Program-made: the position numbers and the translations under genes
Source: Alphaproteobacteria bacterium
GTDB lineage: Bacteria > Pseudomonadota > Alphaproteobacteria > UBA9219
DNA length: 15,875 nucleotides
NCBI GenBank assembly: GCA_028693775.1
Contig: JAQUUS010000006.1
Span: 1 to 15,875 of the forward strand
Direction of reading: 5' to 3'
Part shown: piece by piece, positions 15,283-15,875 of the stretch
Layout of the letters: every line of letters starts with the position of its first letter
Numbering within the stretch: the first letter of the stretch is position 1
The notes under the pieces: model-generated
Database searches by the model: none
What the model was told of the DNA's origin: nothing
What the model saw: the letters and a program-made list of their open reading frames with translations, nothing else

Positions 15283-15875
15283 ATGCTGGGAAAAACGATA
15301 CGCGCCCTATGGAGTCGGCTGCCGTTACCTTTGCGCAGAAGCATAGTGTCTATCTATGGCCGGATCGGCATGAAAAAACTTTCCCCCGCACGACGCATTG
15401 AGCCGGGAGACATTGTGGTCGCGGGCCTTTTCGGAACCGTATCCGGCCTGGGCGTTGGCGTCCGAACCCTTGTAGACCGGATGCGTTCGGTCGGCATGAA
15501 AGTCGGAACGGCCAACATAAGCCGCGTCGCGCTTCTGGAAGACCTCGACGGCGGGCCCGTATGGTCGAACGACCATACCGAAGGCGGCGTACTGATTATG
15601 TCCCTCAACCCCAATCTGATCGCCTTCGCCTTTACAAGCCTCGGCTACAAGCGCATCAGCTCGCGGCATGTGATCGGGATATGGTATTGGGAACTGCAAA
15701 CCTTCCCGAAAGACTGGGAAACAGCCGTCCGCTGCGTCGACGAATTCTGGGTCGGCAGCCGCTTCATAGCCGAAGGCCTTGCAAAAATCGCGGGTTCGAA
15801 GCCGATCCACGTTGTCCCCATGCCCATCGACGTCTCAGCCTACCCTGCCCCGCCCACGCGCGATCCCCTGCCCCC
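15283..15875 (+). CDS. Family 4 glycosyltransferase, 3'-truncated by window edge
   Basis: 197 residues are visible and the frame continues past the right edge. After a basic, leucine-rich N-terminus (RLPLPLRR, 12-19), a GT-B Rossmann start appears at about 43-59 with GLFGTVSGLGVG (48-59). WYWELQTFPKDW (134-145) and VDEFWVGSRF (152-161) follow. These last two blocks are the well-known WELP..P..W and VDEIW.PS signatures of a group of family 4 polysaccharide glycosyltransferases, just before the second Rossmann domain. The ATG at 15283 is chosen because residues before the internal ATG at 15370 already look coding, but an in-frame ATG at 15217 is possible; a GAAGGA at 15265-15270 is rather far (12 bases). 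It diverges from the SDR unit and is presumably part of glycan assembly. Confidence 0.85.
   Translation, partial: MLGKTIRALWSRLPLPLRRSIVSIYGRIGMKKLSPARRIEPGDIVVAGLFGTVSGLGVGVRTLVDRMRSVGMKVGTANISRVALLEDLDGGPVWSNDHTEGGVLIMSLNPNLIAFAFTSLGYKRISSRHVIGIWYWELQTFPKDWETAVRCVDEFWVGSRFIAEGLAKIAGSKPIHVVPMPIDVSAYPAPPTRDPLP

Noticed and set aside
15325..15810. 161-codon open frame on the - strand near the right edge
   Set aside because: It lies opposite the family 4 glycosyltransferase signatures (WYWEL, VDEFW), which fix the + strand as coding.
1..15875. CRISPR array, tRNA or rRNA gene, insertion sequence, phage or toxin-antitoxin module
   Set aside because: No regularly spaced repeats, cloverleaf-like sequence, transposase motifs or paired small genes were seen on either strand. 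Coding genes fill the window.

Overview
The window is a gene-dense stretch of a surface-polysaccharide locus (O-antigen, capsule or exopolysaccharide) from a Gram-negative bacterium. Evidence for this is an MBOAT/AlgJ-type O-acetylation pair, a pyruvyltransferase-like protein, nucleotide-sugar epimerases, GtrA/GtrB-like lipid-linked sugar proteins and several glycosyltransferases. The moderately high G+C, short intergenic gaps and weak Shine-Dalgarno sequences would fit an alphaproteobacterium, but that placement is only a guess. I see no rRNA, tRNA, CRISPR array, transposase or phage gene.

Layout, left to right: (1) the 3' end of a large two-domain glycosyltransferase (+). (2) A leftward block made of a multi-pass GT-C-like membrane protein, an MBOAT acyltransferase, an AlgJ/AlgX-like SGNH acetyltransferase and a polysaccharide pyruvyltransferase-like protein (6116-8056, 4604-6040, 3394-4584, 2216-3304). 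(3) A small GtrA-like membrane protein (+). (4) A family 2 glycosyltransferase (-). (5) A compact rightward operon: GalE-type epimerase, nucleotidyltransferase, and a 633-residue protein that joins a flippase-like membrane domain to an APH/choline-kinase-like domain. (6) Two leftward extended-SDR sugar epimerase/reductases. (7) The 5' part of a family 4 glycosyltransferase (+) that runs off the right edge.

Proposed teamwork (inference): the three SDR enzymes and the nucleotidyltransferase make one or more activated sugars or substituents, possibly after phosphorylation by the kinase domain of the fusion protein. The family 4 glycosyltransferases assemble the glycan. The GtrA-like, family 2 GT and GT-C-like proteins could form a polyprenyl-linked side-branch system. 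The MBOAT/AlgJ pair and the pyruvyltransferase decorate the product.

The most unusual item is the flippase-kinase fusion directly behind a nucleotidyltransferase. Also notable are the frequent strand changes and two convergent gene pairs whose 3' coding ends overlap by 14 and 16 bp. No intergenic stretch exceeds 300 bases. The longest are the divergent gaps at 15072-15282, 9456-9610 and 8057-8193.
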